A stretch of 64,000 bases of DNA from Prosapia bicincta (lineage: Eukaryota > Arthropoda > Insecta > Hemiptera > Cercopidae), in the NCBI GenBank assembly GCA_036971475.1, contig JBAIZL010000001.1, positions 208,366,841 to 208,430,840 on the forward strand. Reading direction: 5' to 3'. A model generated the notes under the pieces. It did no database searches and was not told where the DNA came from. It saw nothing but the letters and a program-made list of their open reading frames with translations. Every line of letters begins with the position of its first letter. The stretch's first letter is position 1. A program made the translations under genes and the position numbers. Positions 47,280 through 56,701 of the stretch are shown in pieces.

Positions 47280-47657
47280 TTATCCCTGTTTCCTCTTCTT
47301 TGCGGGGTGTATTGGTATTGGGTATAAGTAACGCAAAGCATAACAACATCGTGCTTTAAGGCCTCCGGCGCATGTAAAGCACAATGTTTGATCTTCTGGG
47401 CCGGTGTAAAAGAATCCCGCTTCGCTGAGACGCTCGGGGTTGACAGTATCGTTTGACACTCCTTTCCAAGTACGAAACGATCTTAATCTACGACGATACG
47501 GTGATAGTTTGGGGAAGGCTTTCTTCTCGATTGTGAGAGTGTCTGTCCAGTAGTAGACACCTACCATACTGTTGTCTGAGGACTTGGGTCTGTGCTGTCC
47601 GTACTTATATTGTTCTCTTGGTTAGGGGATGATTACGTCAGGGTTGATCAGAGACAT
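47280..47657 (-). pseudogene. BIR-domain (IAP-type) gene, copy 1, N-terminal half with internal deletion
   Basis: Minus strand. An ATG at 47657 opens the frame but TAA follows 11 codons later; a second in-frame ATG lies at 47567. The second part holds the front half of a BIR domain: RLRSFRTWKG, LSEAGFFYTG, LCFTCAGGLK with the CxxC zinc pair. The text then jumps directly to ARCCYALRYLYP, which in copy 2 lies after the W-x-EH...WFPxC segment. About 36 residues including the zinc-binding His and last Cys are therefore deleted. In the family, BIR domains bind caspases or IAP antagonists to block apoptosis. This copy cannot form a complete zinc site. It is divergent to the RING gene, separated by a 400 bp promoter-like region. 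Confidence 0.88.
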
Positions 47658-47785
47658 GTTGAACTCGTTCAGATTTATGCTCAGCAATAGGCCGATTTCT
47701 CCTGCAGATGGACTAGTGTTATGGCAAGCAACAGTTAAACCTATACAGATGACCGTCCGGACGCCATCTTGACCGACATTTTGTT

Positions 47786-48021
47786 TGACGTCATTTGCTG
47801 CGGTTATGTTGATATCGCGGTCATAACAGTATTAATGTATAGGTTTTAAAGAAGCATTGTCGAGCTCTGTGAGTATGATCTACACCTGCAATGAAACGTT
47901 ACTCTATTACCGTCGGTCATAGAGGTAATTATATACCGTTTTTCGGCTTGTGATGAGCAACTACGCGGGGAGGGGTGAAGTAGGTATATATGCCGGGAAT
48001 TTCATACAGAGAGCACCAGTC
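47786..48021 (+). promoter_or_regulatory. Divergent promoter region of the RING gene
   Basis: Seen: palindromic TGACGTCA (47786-47793, a CRE-type site), TATATAT (47985-47991) and, about 30 bp downstream, CACCAGTC (48014-48021), close to an arthropod initiator. The ATG follows at 48059. The BIR gene starts on the other strand at 47657. Confidence 0.5.
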
Positions 48022-48058
48022 TTCGGCGTTTTTGCAATTAAGTGTGTTAAGATTAACG

Positions 48059-49253
48059 ATGACCGATAAAAGTATTCAGTCAGAGGTGAGTATGAAATAG
48101 TGTGTTCTTATTTCTAAATACTTTCTATTTTTCGTTATTCCAATTTTTCCATTGGTTTTCCAGCCAACAAACAACGACGATGAAACGGGTATTTGGGATG
48201 ATAGCGGACATAGCCCACGGACTCCGTACTATAGCCGCAATTCGATGGAAGCCGAACCGAGTACCTCTGGTACCACATCGCAGGTAATTATATACAATTT
48301 AGACTATTATCAGAGGCTCATTTTCATATCTAATAATGAAATGTTTCTTTCAGGGGACAAACACTCCGGCCAAAGGACCCGAGTCTACCAACCATCCAAC
48401 ACTGGTGATTATTGTATTCCTATTGCGTTATTACTGTTATCTTTGTATTTTTCATTACTAATAAATTGTATTTCATAGGCTGGACCAATAAATCACGCTA
48501 TAATCAGGGTCGGAAATCGAGTTTTTCATTCAAGTGTATTAGAGGAGGAACTGAAGCACATACGAGGAGTCGAGCACGCCCGTATTGACTGCTTACTATG
48601 TTTAGGACGCAGGATACGATATCCTCCTCAATATGCGGTAAGTTTTATTGAATGGTGATAGTAGTAGTATAGGCTTATACAAGATTTTTTTAATTTCTAT
48701 TTAATCCTTTTCTAGACTGTTGTGGAGTATGCACGTGCAGCTGCAGCTCGTAGCGTATCGACTGATGCACTGCATATGCTAAGACGGCTTGTATCGGACC
48801 TAGAGGCGGCGTTGCGTAAAGACACGTGTGAGGATAGTTTCTACGCAGTCGGCGTATGGAGGATTATGATTGGCGAGCTGGACAAGCTAGTTGAAGAGGG
48901 CAGAAGAAGAGTGGCTGTCGCTGAAGCGAAGGCTGTAATGGTCGAGCGAGACCCTCCATACACGGTCGTAAGTGTTACATTTGTAGCGATACCTATATTT
49001 ATACTATTCGTGTACAATAATATAAATTATCCGCTTTGTACGTGTGTTGAAACAGAGAAGTTCGGGAGAGCAGATTGAAGGAGGTGGCTATCGTATAGCG
49101 GACTGCGTTGTATGCTTGGGAAAACCACCATGTACCGTCATCATACCCTGCGGTCACGTTTATTGCAACGAGTGTGCTGAAAAGGTGCAGATGTGCCCCA
49201 TATGTAGGAAACACGTAAACAGACGCTACCGGCTATATCTGAATCTGGAGTAA
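48059..49253 (+). CDS. Spliced RING-finger (C3HC4, IAP-type) protein, six exons
   Basis: Predicted join: 48059-48085, 48164-48283, 48354-48404, 48479-48637, 48716-48967, 49056-49253; 268 codons plus stop. All five introns are GT-AG, 70-88 bp, and all are phase 0; every exon length is a multiple of 3. The protein starts MTDKSIQSE and has a low-complexity acidic and Ser/Thr region (exons 2-3). Exon 4 has a C..C pair (DCLLCLGRR) like half a RING. Exon 5 is helical and charged. Exon 6 is a clear RING: CVVCLGKPP, PCGHVYCNEC, CPIC. Such RINGs act as ubiquitin ligases, in viruses often as IAP partners. The poly(A) signal AATAAA is at 49272. Exons are GC-richer than the neighbouring polymerase. No stop breaks the joined frame. 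The start is chosen for the donor GTGAGT that follows nine codons. Confidence 0.85.
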
Positions 49254-49271
49254 TTGTTCAAAATATTCGTT

Positions 49272-49277
49272 AATAAA
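49272..49277 (+). terminator. Poly(A) signal of the RING gene
   Basis: AATAAA 19 bp after the stop codon. Confidence 0.7.
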
Positions 49278-49349
49278 GTCTTACCTGTATATCCAGAGTT
49301 TTATTTACACCTTAAGTACCTATTATGATAAGGCGAGCATCGGTAGCCG

Positions 49350-49530
49350 CTTAACTATTGTTAAGGGTTGACTCCAAGCTAGCTTTACCTAAGGCTTCGG
49401 GTTGGCTTTACCTATGGTCTCGCTTTACCTAAGGGCTGACTCCAAGCTAGCTTTACCTACGACCTGACCTCGGGGTGGTTTTACCTAAGGCCTACCTCAA
49501 AGGTAGCTTTACCTAGGGCCTACCTGAAAG
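49350..49530. repeat. Degenerate repeats of GCTTTACCTAAGGC type
   Basis: The phrase GGCTTTACCTA or AGCTTTACCTA recurs about eight times with varied spacing. Seen directly; function unknown. Confidence 0.8.
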
Positions 49531-49752
49531 GTAGCTTTACCTTAGTTAGTATGCTGTAAATGATACAACATACCTAGACAGGCCTTGACGGTTTCTGCAT
49601 AGCTATTTTGGTATGCGTTGGTAGCTATGTCTAAGGCCTAAGGTAGCTTTACCTTAGTTAGTATGCTGTAAATGATACAACATACCTAGACAGGCCTTGA
49701 CGGTTTCTGCATAGCTATTTTGGTATGCGTTGGTAGCTATGTCTAAGGCCTA
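49529..49752. repeat. Perfect 112 bp tandem duplication
   Basis: AGGTAGCTTTACCTTAGTTA starts at 49529 and 49641, and both copies run unchanged to CTAAGGCCTA. The near absence of changes marks it as recent. Confidence 0.93.
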
Positions 49753-49919
49753 AGGCTTTTGCCGGTGCCTTCACTAACCATAACCCATTTGAACCAGGTG
49801 TCGGTTTGCTGGTTGATTAGCGTAAGTTTTTCAACGTTGGTTAGCTGAAACGTTGATCTGGCCGTAGCCTATTTGAGCTTGGTGTAAATGTTGGGCGGTT
49901 AAACTTAGCGTAAGACAGT

Positions 49920-50151
49920 AGTTTAGTTTTTTCTTTCACTCTGCACCTGATGGCGTTATATGCTTTTACTATGGTGGTGGTTTAAAGGATTGGGAAGCAC
50001 ATGAATTGCCATGGATTGAACATGGTGGATGGTTTCCGAGGTGTGGTTATTTAAAATCAGTAAAGGGTGAGGATTTTGGAGCACGATGTTGTTATGCTTT
50101 GCGTTACTTATACCCAATACCAATACACGGCCTTTATTGTACAAGGATAAT
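49920..50151 (+). pseudogene. BIR-domain gene, copy 2, C-terminal half
   Basis: The frame opens after a TAG near 49910 and runs FFHSAPDGVICFYYGGG, LKDWEAHELPWIEHGGWF, PRCGYL, then ARCCYALRYLYP, to a stop. It keeps the D-W...PW-x-EH...WFPxC half of the BIR domain that copy 1 lacks, and lacks the front half that copy 1 keeps. The zinc CxxC reads CFYY, so one ligand is lost even here. It lies convergent to polymerase copy 2, the mirror of the copy 1 arrangement. Confidence 0.85.
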
Positions 50152-51455
50152 GTAATATACTATTGTTATACTGTTATGTAACACTTTATGTTCATACAAA
50201 TATTTTTATAATTCTTTAATAAACAGCTATTGACTGACTGTGGTAATAAAAGTTTTATTAATACCCTAAGAAACATTTAAACATACAATTGGTATAATGT
50301 GGAAAAAAGTCAAGGATAAATAGGAAATAAATGATTTGAACAACTCACTTTTTTTTAAACTATATATTTATTCTATAAACAATTGAAAATGGTTAACAAA
50401 TAATATTTATTAGTTACAAAGTATTAATTATTTTTAATAGTTAACAAATAATATTTATTCATTACAAAGCATTAGTTATTTTTTTTTAAAGAAAAATGAC
50501 CATGTGCTAAAGTATTAATTCCATTATCACATATATGCCTCTTATCATCATCACCACTGAGAGCTAATTTATTTACAGTTATTGTCTGTACAATATGTTT
50601 TTTTGATTTGAATGATTTAATATCACTTCTGGTTTTAGTAAAAACATTTAAGCATTTTTTATAATCATCAAAATTTATATTTCTAAGTGCTGCTTTTGTT
50701 ATGCCTTTAGCTTTTTTTCAATACTATTCGCAGTTTTGAAAGTATATAATTTAGCTCTTAGTCCAACAAATTCTGACAACCCAACACCTTTGCATTCGTC
50801 TTTAAAACAACCTAATGTTTTTGCATTATCTGTAAAATAACCTATATGAGTGTGAGGAAGTTCTGACATATCAAAATGTCTTCTCACCTCTTGATTTTCC
50901 TTAATATCTTTATACAAATTTTCAGTAGAAATTTTATAAAATAAACTGTCTGTATCCATATAAAGAAGCTGAATTTTAGAGTTATACAATTCTTTCATAA
51001 CATCATAATGCATTTCATACATACGTGTTTTACTTATTTCCAAAACAGTAAACCCTATATATATTGGTTTGTTAAAATAAATGGATTCTTTTTCTGATTC
51101 AATTGCACACAAAGATTCATCATAAATTATTCGATTTAAGAAGGTAGGTTTCCTAATTAAATAATTTAATTTTTTTTCTGAACTCACAAGTTTAACCAAG
51201 CACTTTGTCTGAATTGCATAATTCTATGAATTTTTGTAAGTACTAAACCATGTCGCATTGCTTGTTTTAAATTAACATAGTGACAAACGTAATTTTGTTT
51301 ATCTTCTAAAGTAGTTAACAATTTTGGTTGTTTACTGCCTGGCGGACATTTGTTTTGTGGTAAAAATGGCAACTCATTATCACAATTATGCAAATTTTGT
51401 GGATACATAATATCAACTTCTAAAATATAACCTATGGGAGAATCATCCTCTATAG
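50095..51455 (-). repeat. Inverted duplication, right arm
   Basis: Partner of 45830-47355. It includes the 3' polymerase part with a 133 bp deletion, the convergent spacer and the BIR C-terminus. Confidence 0.93.
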
Positions 51456-53227
51456 ACAGAACATCAAAAGCCTTTATTTTTTTAACTGACATCCATTTAA
51501 ACGAATCATAAGGCATGAATCTGGTCATGCTCCACCCATATAAATTTGTAGCATCGATATAAGCTAAACAAGAGGAAGGTTTGTCTATATCAAATTCATC
51601 TCCCAATAGATAATTATTAGCTTCTGCATGTCTCGTCACGCATGCAGTTATTCCACCTCTGATACCATTTTCTATGAATAGATATTTATCATATTCGTCA
51701 AATAATTCTAATTCAATTTTTGTAAATTTTAACATAGCATCAAACGTCAAACCAGGAAGTGTAAAATAATAAGCACAGTCCAATCCATAATTGGATATAG
51801 ACAAGTCTCTAAAATTTTCAAAAATATCACTTAACAATAATACATCTATTTTAAGATAGAGATTGCTATATTCCCCTAAATTTCTACATTTAAAATGATT
51901 CCACACATCTTGCGCATATTTGTATTCAGCATCTGTGATATGACTAGATTCTAGATTGTTATAAAAATCATTTTTTGTTGGCAACTCAGTATCTTTTAAT
52001 TTGTCCCAACAATCTGTATAATTATAAGGATAAACACCTTTTCTTGTTATAAACGGTAAATCATTTACAGAAAAATGTTTATATGTATGTTTGAAGTTGT
52101 CTTTAGGCAAATTATTTGCTAATTTACTAAGACTTGTACTCATAAATTTATAGGTGTCTATAAATCGTAATACAATGCCATTAGTTGTGTTTTTTGAAAA
52201 TGTTATATATTTTTCACTAGTGTTTGGTATTACTCGAATTTCGTTTGAGTCACAACCTAATTGTCCTACAATAAAATGACTATCATAATTTGAACTCCCA
52301 TGAATAAATATAGGTAAAAATTTTTGATTTTGACGTAATAAATTACAATTATTACACAAGACAGACCTAAATTTACCAGTAATATGACAATGGTCTCTTA
52401 CTGCTGGCTTAGTCATAGTAAATTCATCGTTACAAGACTCACATTTAGTAGTTGTTTTAAATTTATATTTCTCATCTTTATTTAATTTCCTCATTGGAAT
52501 ATTTATTTTATAAATTTCACCAATAATATTTGCAAGTGATATGAGATATGACATGAAATTTTTGGCTGCATCTAAACCCTGATATATGTATGGATCTGTA
52601 GGCAATTTTTCTAAAATGTCTGGTGGTAAAGACGATGCATATTCATCAAGAACTAAATATACACCAAATGACATTGGCTCGTGAATATCATTAAGTATTA
52701 CACGGTTACTAATCTGTTCATTTATTGGCTTCAACAAACATTCAAAATCTGCGTACACGGCGAAAGGTACTCTAAATTTATAATGGAAATTTTTTAATTT
52801 TAAAATATTATTTCCTTCTATAGGCATTTTCACTTTTACTGCTTTTGTATTTTCACATGCTTTTAAATGATCTGATAAAAGTGAGTCTTTATTTTTACCA
52901 CTATAATGTGTTAAACATCTTCTACAAAAAACTAATTTAGCCTTATGTTTATTTAGTTGATTGTTTAATAAATTTTACATAAGAAGCTTCTACAAGTATA
53001 TTAAATTTTAACATATTGTAAGTGGATAATAAATCTACAATTAGTCGTATCATTTTTTGTTTAGTACGTCTCAACAACAAACACACATCTCTAACAGTTG
53101 ACGTGTTTTCTAAGTAAAATGTTTTTAATCTGCCTCTAAAGGCGTGATTCCTTTCTAAAAATTCATCATCGTTTTCGATATCATCGTCACTATCAACATC
53201 CATTTGTTCAACGGAGCTTACGTCCAT
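50472..53227 (-). pseudogene. polB: Protein-primed type family B DNA polymerase, copy 2 (nearly full length, broken)
   Basis: Read on the minus strand. The N-terminal segment (53227-52949; AFRGRLKTFYLENTSTV, FNILVEASYVKF) is separated by a frameshift from a zinc-like FCRRC...HLKAC region. Then come the exonuclease motifs (Exo I YADFECLL, Exo II SSNYDSHF, Exo III LYLKIDVLLLSD), a DHCHITGKFR...CNNC site, and motif A (YIDATNLYGWSM). A 133 bp deletion at about 51193 removes motif B and shifts the frame. Motif C (YMDTDSLFY) follows in a new frame (51199-50699), and an A run one base short breaks the C-terminus (KKCLNVFTK). The domain order matches Polinton/adintovirus polymerases. The copy cannot make an active enzyme as it stands. 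Confidence 0.93.
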
Positions 53228-53492
53228 TATTATAATTTGTTTTTAAAAAAGAAGCACTATTTAGTTCACTGAAATAATAAAACAATTTTTCTATAAATTT
53301 CATAACGTACATTTTTTTTATTATTTTTTAATTTCATCTACAACACATATATAATTATTAATATTTAACTACATTCAAAAACCTAATTATTATTAATTTC
53401 ATCTACAACACATATATAATTTTTTTTTAATTTCATCTACAACACATATATAATTATTAGTATTTAACTACATTCAAAAATCTAAAAACTAA
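53228..53492. other. AT-rich spacer with a 40-60 bp repeat
   Basis: TTTCATCTACAACACATATA occurs three times (53333, 53397, 53436 region). Intergenic between polymerase and the 155-codon ORF. Confidence 0.7.
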
Positions 53493-54134
53493 TTAAAAAA
53501 AATTGTTTTTATCAGTTGAAATAACATCATGAGTAACATTTTTTATTTTACTTACTCTATCAGCAACATTGCGTATTATTTTATTTGATAATTTCAAAAG
53601 ATCATCATTAGAATTATTAACAACAAAATAAGCCTTTTTGCTAACTTGTGTCCAATACTGCTTTTCACTTATACATTTTTTCAAATCCTTACAATCCGTA
53701 ATTTCTATTTTTATTAAATGTGATCCCACCTCACCAGGAGTGACCATTCTTCTTTTTTTATTATCTTTAGTAATCTGAACGGTTTGTTTAATAACAGCAG
53801 AAACTGATTTTTTAGTTACATTAAAATATTTATCTAAATTATCATCATCGTCATCATCAGATGACGACGATGAATTATTCACAATTTCATTAGAACTATG
53901 TAATCGTTTTCTTTGAATTTTATTCATTACAGGATTTATAAAAGTCATTGCTTTTTTCAAAGTTTCAACTGAATAAGTTTGTGTACTTTGTTTAAATTCT
54001 CCTCTATCAAAAATTGTAAGAAACTCATCATATGTTAATTCTTTATCTAAATATTTATCAAAATTTTTCTGTGAGACTACAGTGCTAATGAAATATGATT
54101 TAGCTGCTAAATAAAGCGCGTTGTATACTAATCA
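53493..54134 (-). CDS. Unrecognised Polinton ORF, acidic Ser/Asp tract
   Basis: The first ATG is at 53960 (155 codons), but the same frame is open upstream to about 54134 with protein-like text (ALYLAAKSYFISTVVSQKNF, YDEFLTIFDRGEF), so the true N-terminus may be missing or use another start. The protein has a SSSSSDDDDDD tract, a basic KKRRMV patch after it, then a folded-looking part (GSHLIKIEITDCKDLKKC, KQYWTQVSKKAYFVV). No catalytic motif is seen. Its place between polymerase and metalloproteinase, on the same strand, suggests element cargo. The acidic tract and the basic patch could fit a DNA-binding or virion role, but I cannot assign one. Confidence 0.55.
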
Positions 54135-54298
54135 AAGACTGATTTAAACTTTTATCGCCTGGTCTTATTGAGTTAACTGTTGACCCTATTAAGATTACGA
54201 GAATTCAACATACGCAAATTAAACTTTAAACATTTTAGCGTCTATCACAGTAGTTATCAGTTCGCATTTTCTGTATTCAATTTAACTTAAAGTAATTA

Positions 54299-55873
54299 TT
54301 ATTTTAATTGTAATACTAAACTTTTTAACTTGTTTAATATATTAGCATTGTTAGAATATTTACTGCATTCAACTCCAAAAACGTCTAACTCGTTGACTTG
54401 TGCTTTAACTACTGTGTTTAAAAATTCACTGTAGCCTAAAATAGTGTTATTCTTAAAGAAATATAATAATCCATCTGTAAATCTAAAAACGGACTCCATA
54501 TTACCAGGTAAGAATGAAAATGTATCAGAAATTAACCCATAACTCTTAATTTGAAAATTACATTCATCTAATAACATATAATAGTTTGTATTAAAGAAAA
54601 TATATGTATTTCCTTTATAACTGTTTACGACCCCATTTATAATCATTGAAGATCTGCCTCCTAATATTGAAATAGGTTTTGGATAACCACTAACAAGTTT
54701 TAAAGACGGAAAATCTAACATAAAAATATATTGATCAGCAAAAAAGACAATTTGCTCAGTTGGTCTCTGATAAATAAAATCAAATTTTGTAAAATTTTCT
54801 GGTAAAAAAATTAACCAGTCTACAATTAGTTGTGCTTTGTTAACAACTGTCTTATCTTGTAAATTTACCGACCAAAACCATTTTTCATAAAAAATATATA
54901 ATTGATGATTGATAACTAGAAAAGTTTTTAAATTCTTCAAATCACACAAATTCGGTGAATCTTCTTTATCTTGTTTTACACGTTCTGTAACGGATTTTGA
55001 AGGTCTTGTCGTTGTTGATATAGTGTCTTTAGGTCCATATAAGGTTTGTATTGCTAAAATGTCGTCCGCTGACAGTTCATCATTCATATTCTGATAATAT
55101 GGATACATTACTGAAGTCGGGTCGTTTGAGTGGCTTATACCCAGAGTATGGCCTATTTCATGAATTAAGACACTTAATAAAAAAATTTTACCTTGATCAC
55201 ATTTTAAAATGTCTCTTTCTAAACACCATAATTCATCACTGTCAATGTGTATTTCACGAGTGCTTTGATTAACATTGGGATGAAATGCATGCGCCAAAAC
55301 ACCGCCTTCACCGTCAAATGTATTTGTACAAAAAATCGATGATCTTTGAAGTTTATGCACACCTTTTTTATAGGAAATTAATATATCAACGTTCGATCTG
55401 TCATTTACAAAAACCAAATCTGTATGCTTTTCCCAAATTTTAAACGCTTGTTTCGCTAATTCTTTTACCTGACGCGTTGCTACAACGAAATACCATTTTA
55501 ATACTTTCTTATGCCACTTTTCAGAAGATAACCGAAAGGGGTAAATTGTATCTTTAAGACCACATCTAGGTATTCGCATAAATTGTAAATTTTCATTAGT
55601 TATTTTACCATTTATCGTTAAATTGTAATACTCTTGAAATAATAAAATTGCGTCAGATACTAATGTCAAATTAATATTTGAAATATCAGTGCTGTTAGAT
55701 ATATTCAAATAACCAAATTCGTTCAAATAATTTAAAACAAAATCAAGATTTTCTTCTTTACATCGTTTTACTATTTCACTTTCACCTGAACATGTATTGA
55801 AATCAAACAGATCTTTTATTGCATAGTTTTTCACAATTAAAACAGTCACAAAAATTACCAATGTACATAACAT
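54299..55873 (-). CDS. Matrix metalloproteinase (MMP), intronless, Polinton cargo
   Basis: 524 codons from ATG at 55873, no break. A hydrophobic N-terminus (residues 1-14) looks like a signal peptide. Residues 40-95 resemble a peptidoglycan-binding-like prodomain, then the cysteine switch PRCGLKD (102-108; usual form PRCGVPD), the catalytic domain with FDGEGGVLAHAF (186-197), the zinc site HEIGHTLGISH (238-248), and the Met-turn SVMYP (254-258). A Ser/Thr/Lys hinge (283-305) leads to a hemopexin-like region closed by Cys about 307 and Cys near the C-terminus. It would be a secreted zinc endopeptidase cutting extracellular matrix. MMP genes are known in host insects and in some insect granuloviruses. 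It starts about 140 bp inside the right TIR; a relic of its C-terminus lies in the left half (39963-40172). Confidence 0.93.
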   Translation of the reverse strand: MLCTLVIFVTVLIVKNYAIKDLFDFNTCSGESEIVKRCKEENLDFVLNYLNEFGYLNISNSTDISNINLTLVSDAILLFQEYYNLTINGKITNENLQFMRIPRCGLKDTIYPFRLSSEKWHKKVLKWYFVVATRQVKELAKQAFKIWEKHTDLVFVNDRSNVDILISYKKGVHKLQRSSIFCTNTFDGEGGVLAHAFHPNVNQSTREIHIDSDELWCLERDILKCDQGKIFLLSVLIHEIGHTLGISHSNDPTSVMYPYYQNMNDELSADDILAIQTLYGPKDTISTTTRPSKSVTERVKQDKEDSPNLCDLKNLKTFLVINHQLYIFYEKWFWSVNLQDKTVVNKAQLIVDWLIFLPENFTKFDFIYQRPTEQIVFFADQYIFMLDFPSLKLVSGYPKPISILGGRSSMIINGVVNSYKGNTYIFFNTNYYMLLDECNFQIKSYGLISDTFSFLPGNMESVFRFTDGLLYFFKNNTILGYSEFLNTVVKAQVNELDVFGVECSKYSNNANILNKLKSLVLQLK

Positions 55874-56015
55874 ATTAGTAAATAGTATTGTATCCAGCGT
55901 TAATATATTGTTACCCTAGCGCATCACGCAAAGTACTGACACGCATCTGAAAAATCAGTTTCAGCCATTTTGAAACAGTGTTATCTGTTGCGAACGTCAC
56001 ACCAGTCATCTTGAA

Positions 56016-56367
56016 TGACGCAGTTCCCCTGCCTCGAAACTGTTCTCCCACTCGTTCCCCCACAGTTTTCCCACTCGTTCCCCCCACAGTTTTCCCACTC
56101 GTTCCCCCCACAGTTTTCCCACTCGTTCCCCCCACAACACCGCGCCTTCTCCTCATTCTCCTCTTTCTCCTCATTCTCCTCTTTCTCCTCATTCTCCTCT
56201 TTCTCCTCCATCCCCTCCACGTCCTTCCCCTCCCGCCCCCGCCGATAATTTTCCCGCCGATACCCGTACGCATTTGGTCATGCGTGCACGCATTTGGTCA
56301 TGCGTGCACGCATTTGGCCACGCCCCCGCCAATAATTACCCCGCCAATACCCGCGTCCTACACTACT
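56016..56367 (-). repeat. Polinton right TIR
   Basis: Inverted partner of 38946-39293, with the same 24 bp GAACGAGTGGGAAAA units (56042-56135) and GAGGAGAAAGAGGAGAATGA units (56150-56210). The outermost 38 bp are identical. It differs from the left TIR by copy number of internal repeats and small indels. Confidence 0.92.
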
Positions 56368-56373
56368 GAGTTA

Positions 56374-56659
56374 CACACTGCCGGGGATCTGTTCTCACCA
56401 CCTATATAATACAAAAGCTGCGTAATCAGGAAATTTCCTAGCACGCATTTAATTATGAAAGGTTCACATAAATCATTCATATAACTTATATATATCCCAT
56501 CTCTTAGCATCTTCAAGGCCACCACGCACTCAACACCACTGTTGTTCAAGTAAGATTGCATTTGTTAACTTTGATCTTCCAAAGTTGTTTACAAAGATCA
56601 AACAATATCTATTAAATTAAATTGAATATTTTGGATATAATATTGAATATGAGAGAGGG

Positions 56660-56701
<42 letters not shown>

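Larger units (their letters stand above)
45830..47355 (+). repeat. Inverted duplication, left arm
   Basis: Matches the reverse complement of 50095-51455: polymerase 3' part, the convergent intergenic region and the BIR C-terminal codons. Differences are mainly short indels in A runs, a 133 bp deletion in the right arm (absence of 46095-46227) and a BIR deletion in the left arm. Confidence 0.93.
38946..56367. mobile_element. Polinton/Maverick-type element, 17.4 kb, with TIRs and 6 bp TSD
   Basis: Terminal inverted repeats of about 350 bp start AGTAGTGTAGGACGCGGG at 38946 and, inverted, at 56367. The 6 bp flanking both are GAGTTA (38940-38945 and 56368-56373). TIRs beginning AG, 6 bp duplications and 15-20 kb length are hallmarks of Polintons. 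Cargo seen: metalloproteinase, family B DNA polymerase, BIR and RING genes, and a capsid-like relic. Integrase, ATPase and protease were not found. The interior contains an inverted duplication of polymerase and BIR sequence around a central RING gene. The element is broken in several places and is an old endogenous copy. Confidence 0.92.

Noticed and set aside
54909..55272. Plus-strand frames opposite the MMP gene
   Set aside because: Antisense shadows of a well-supported gene.
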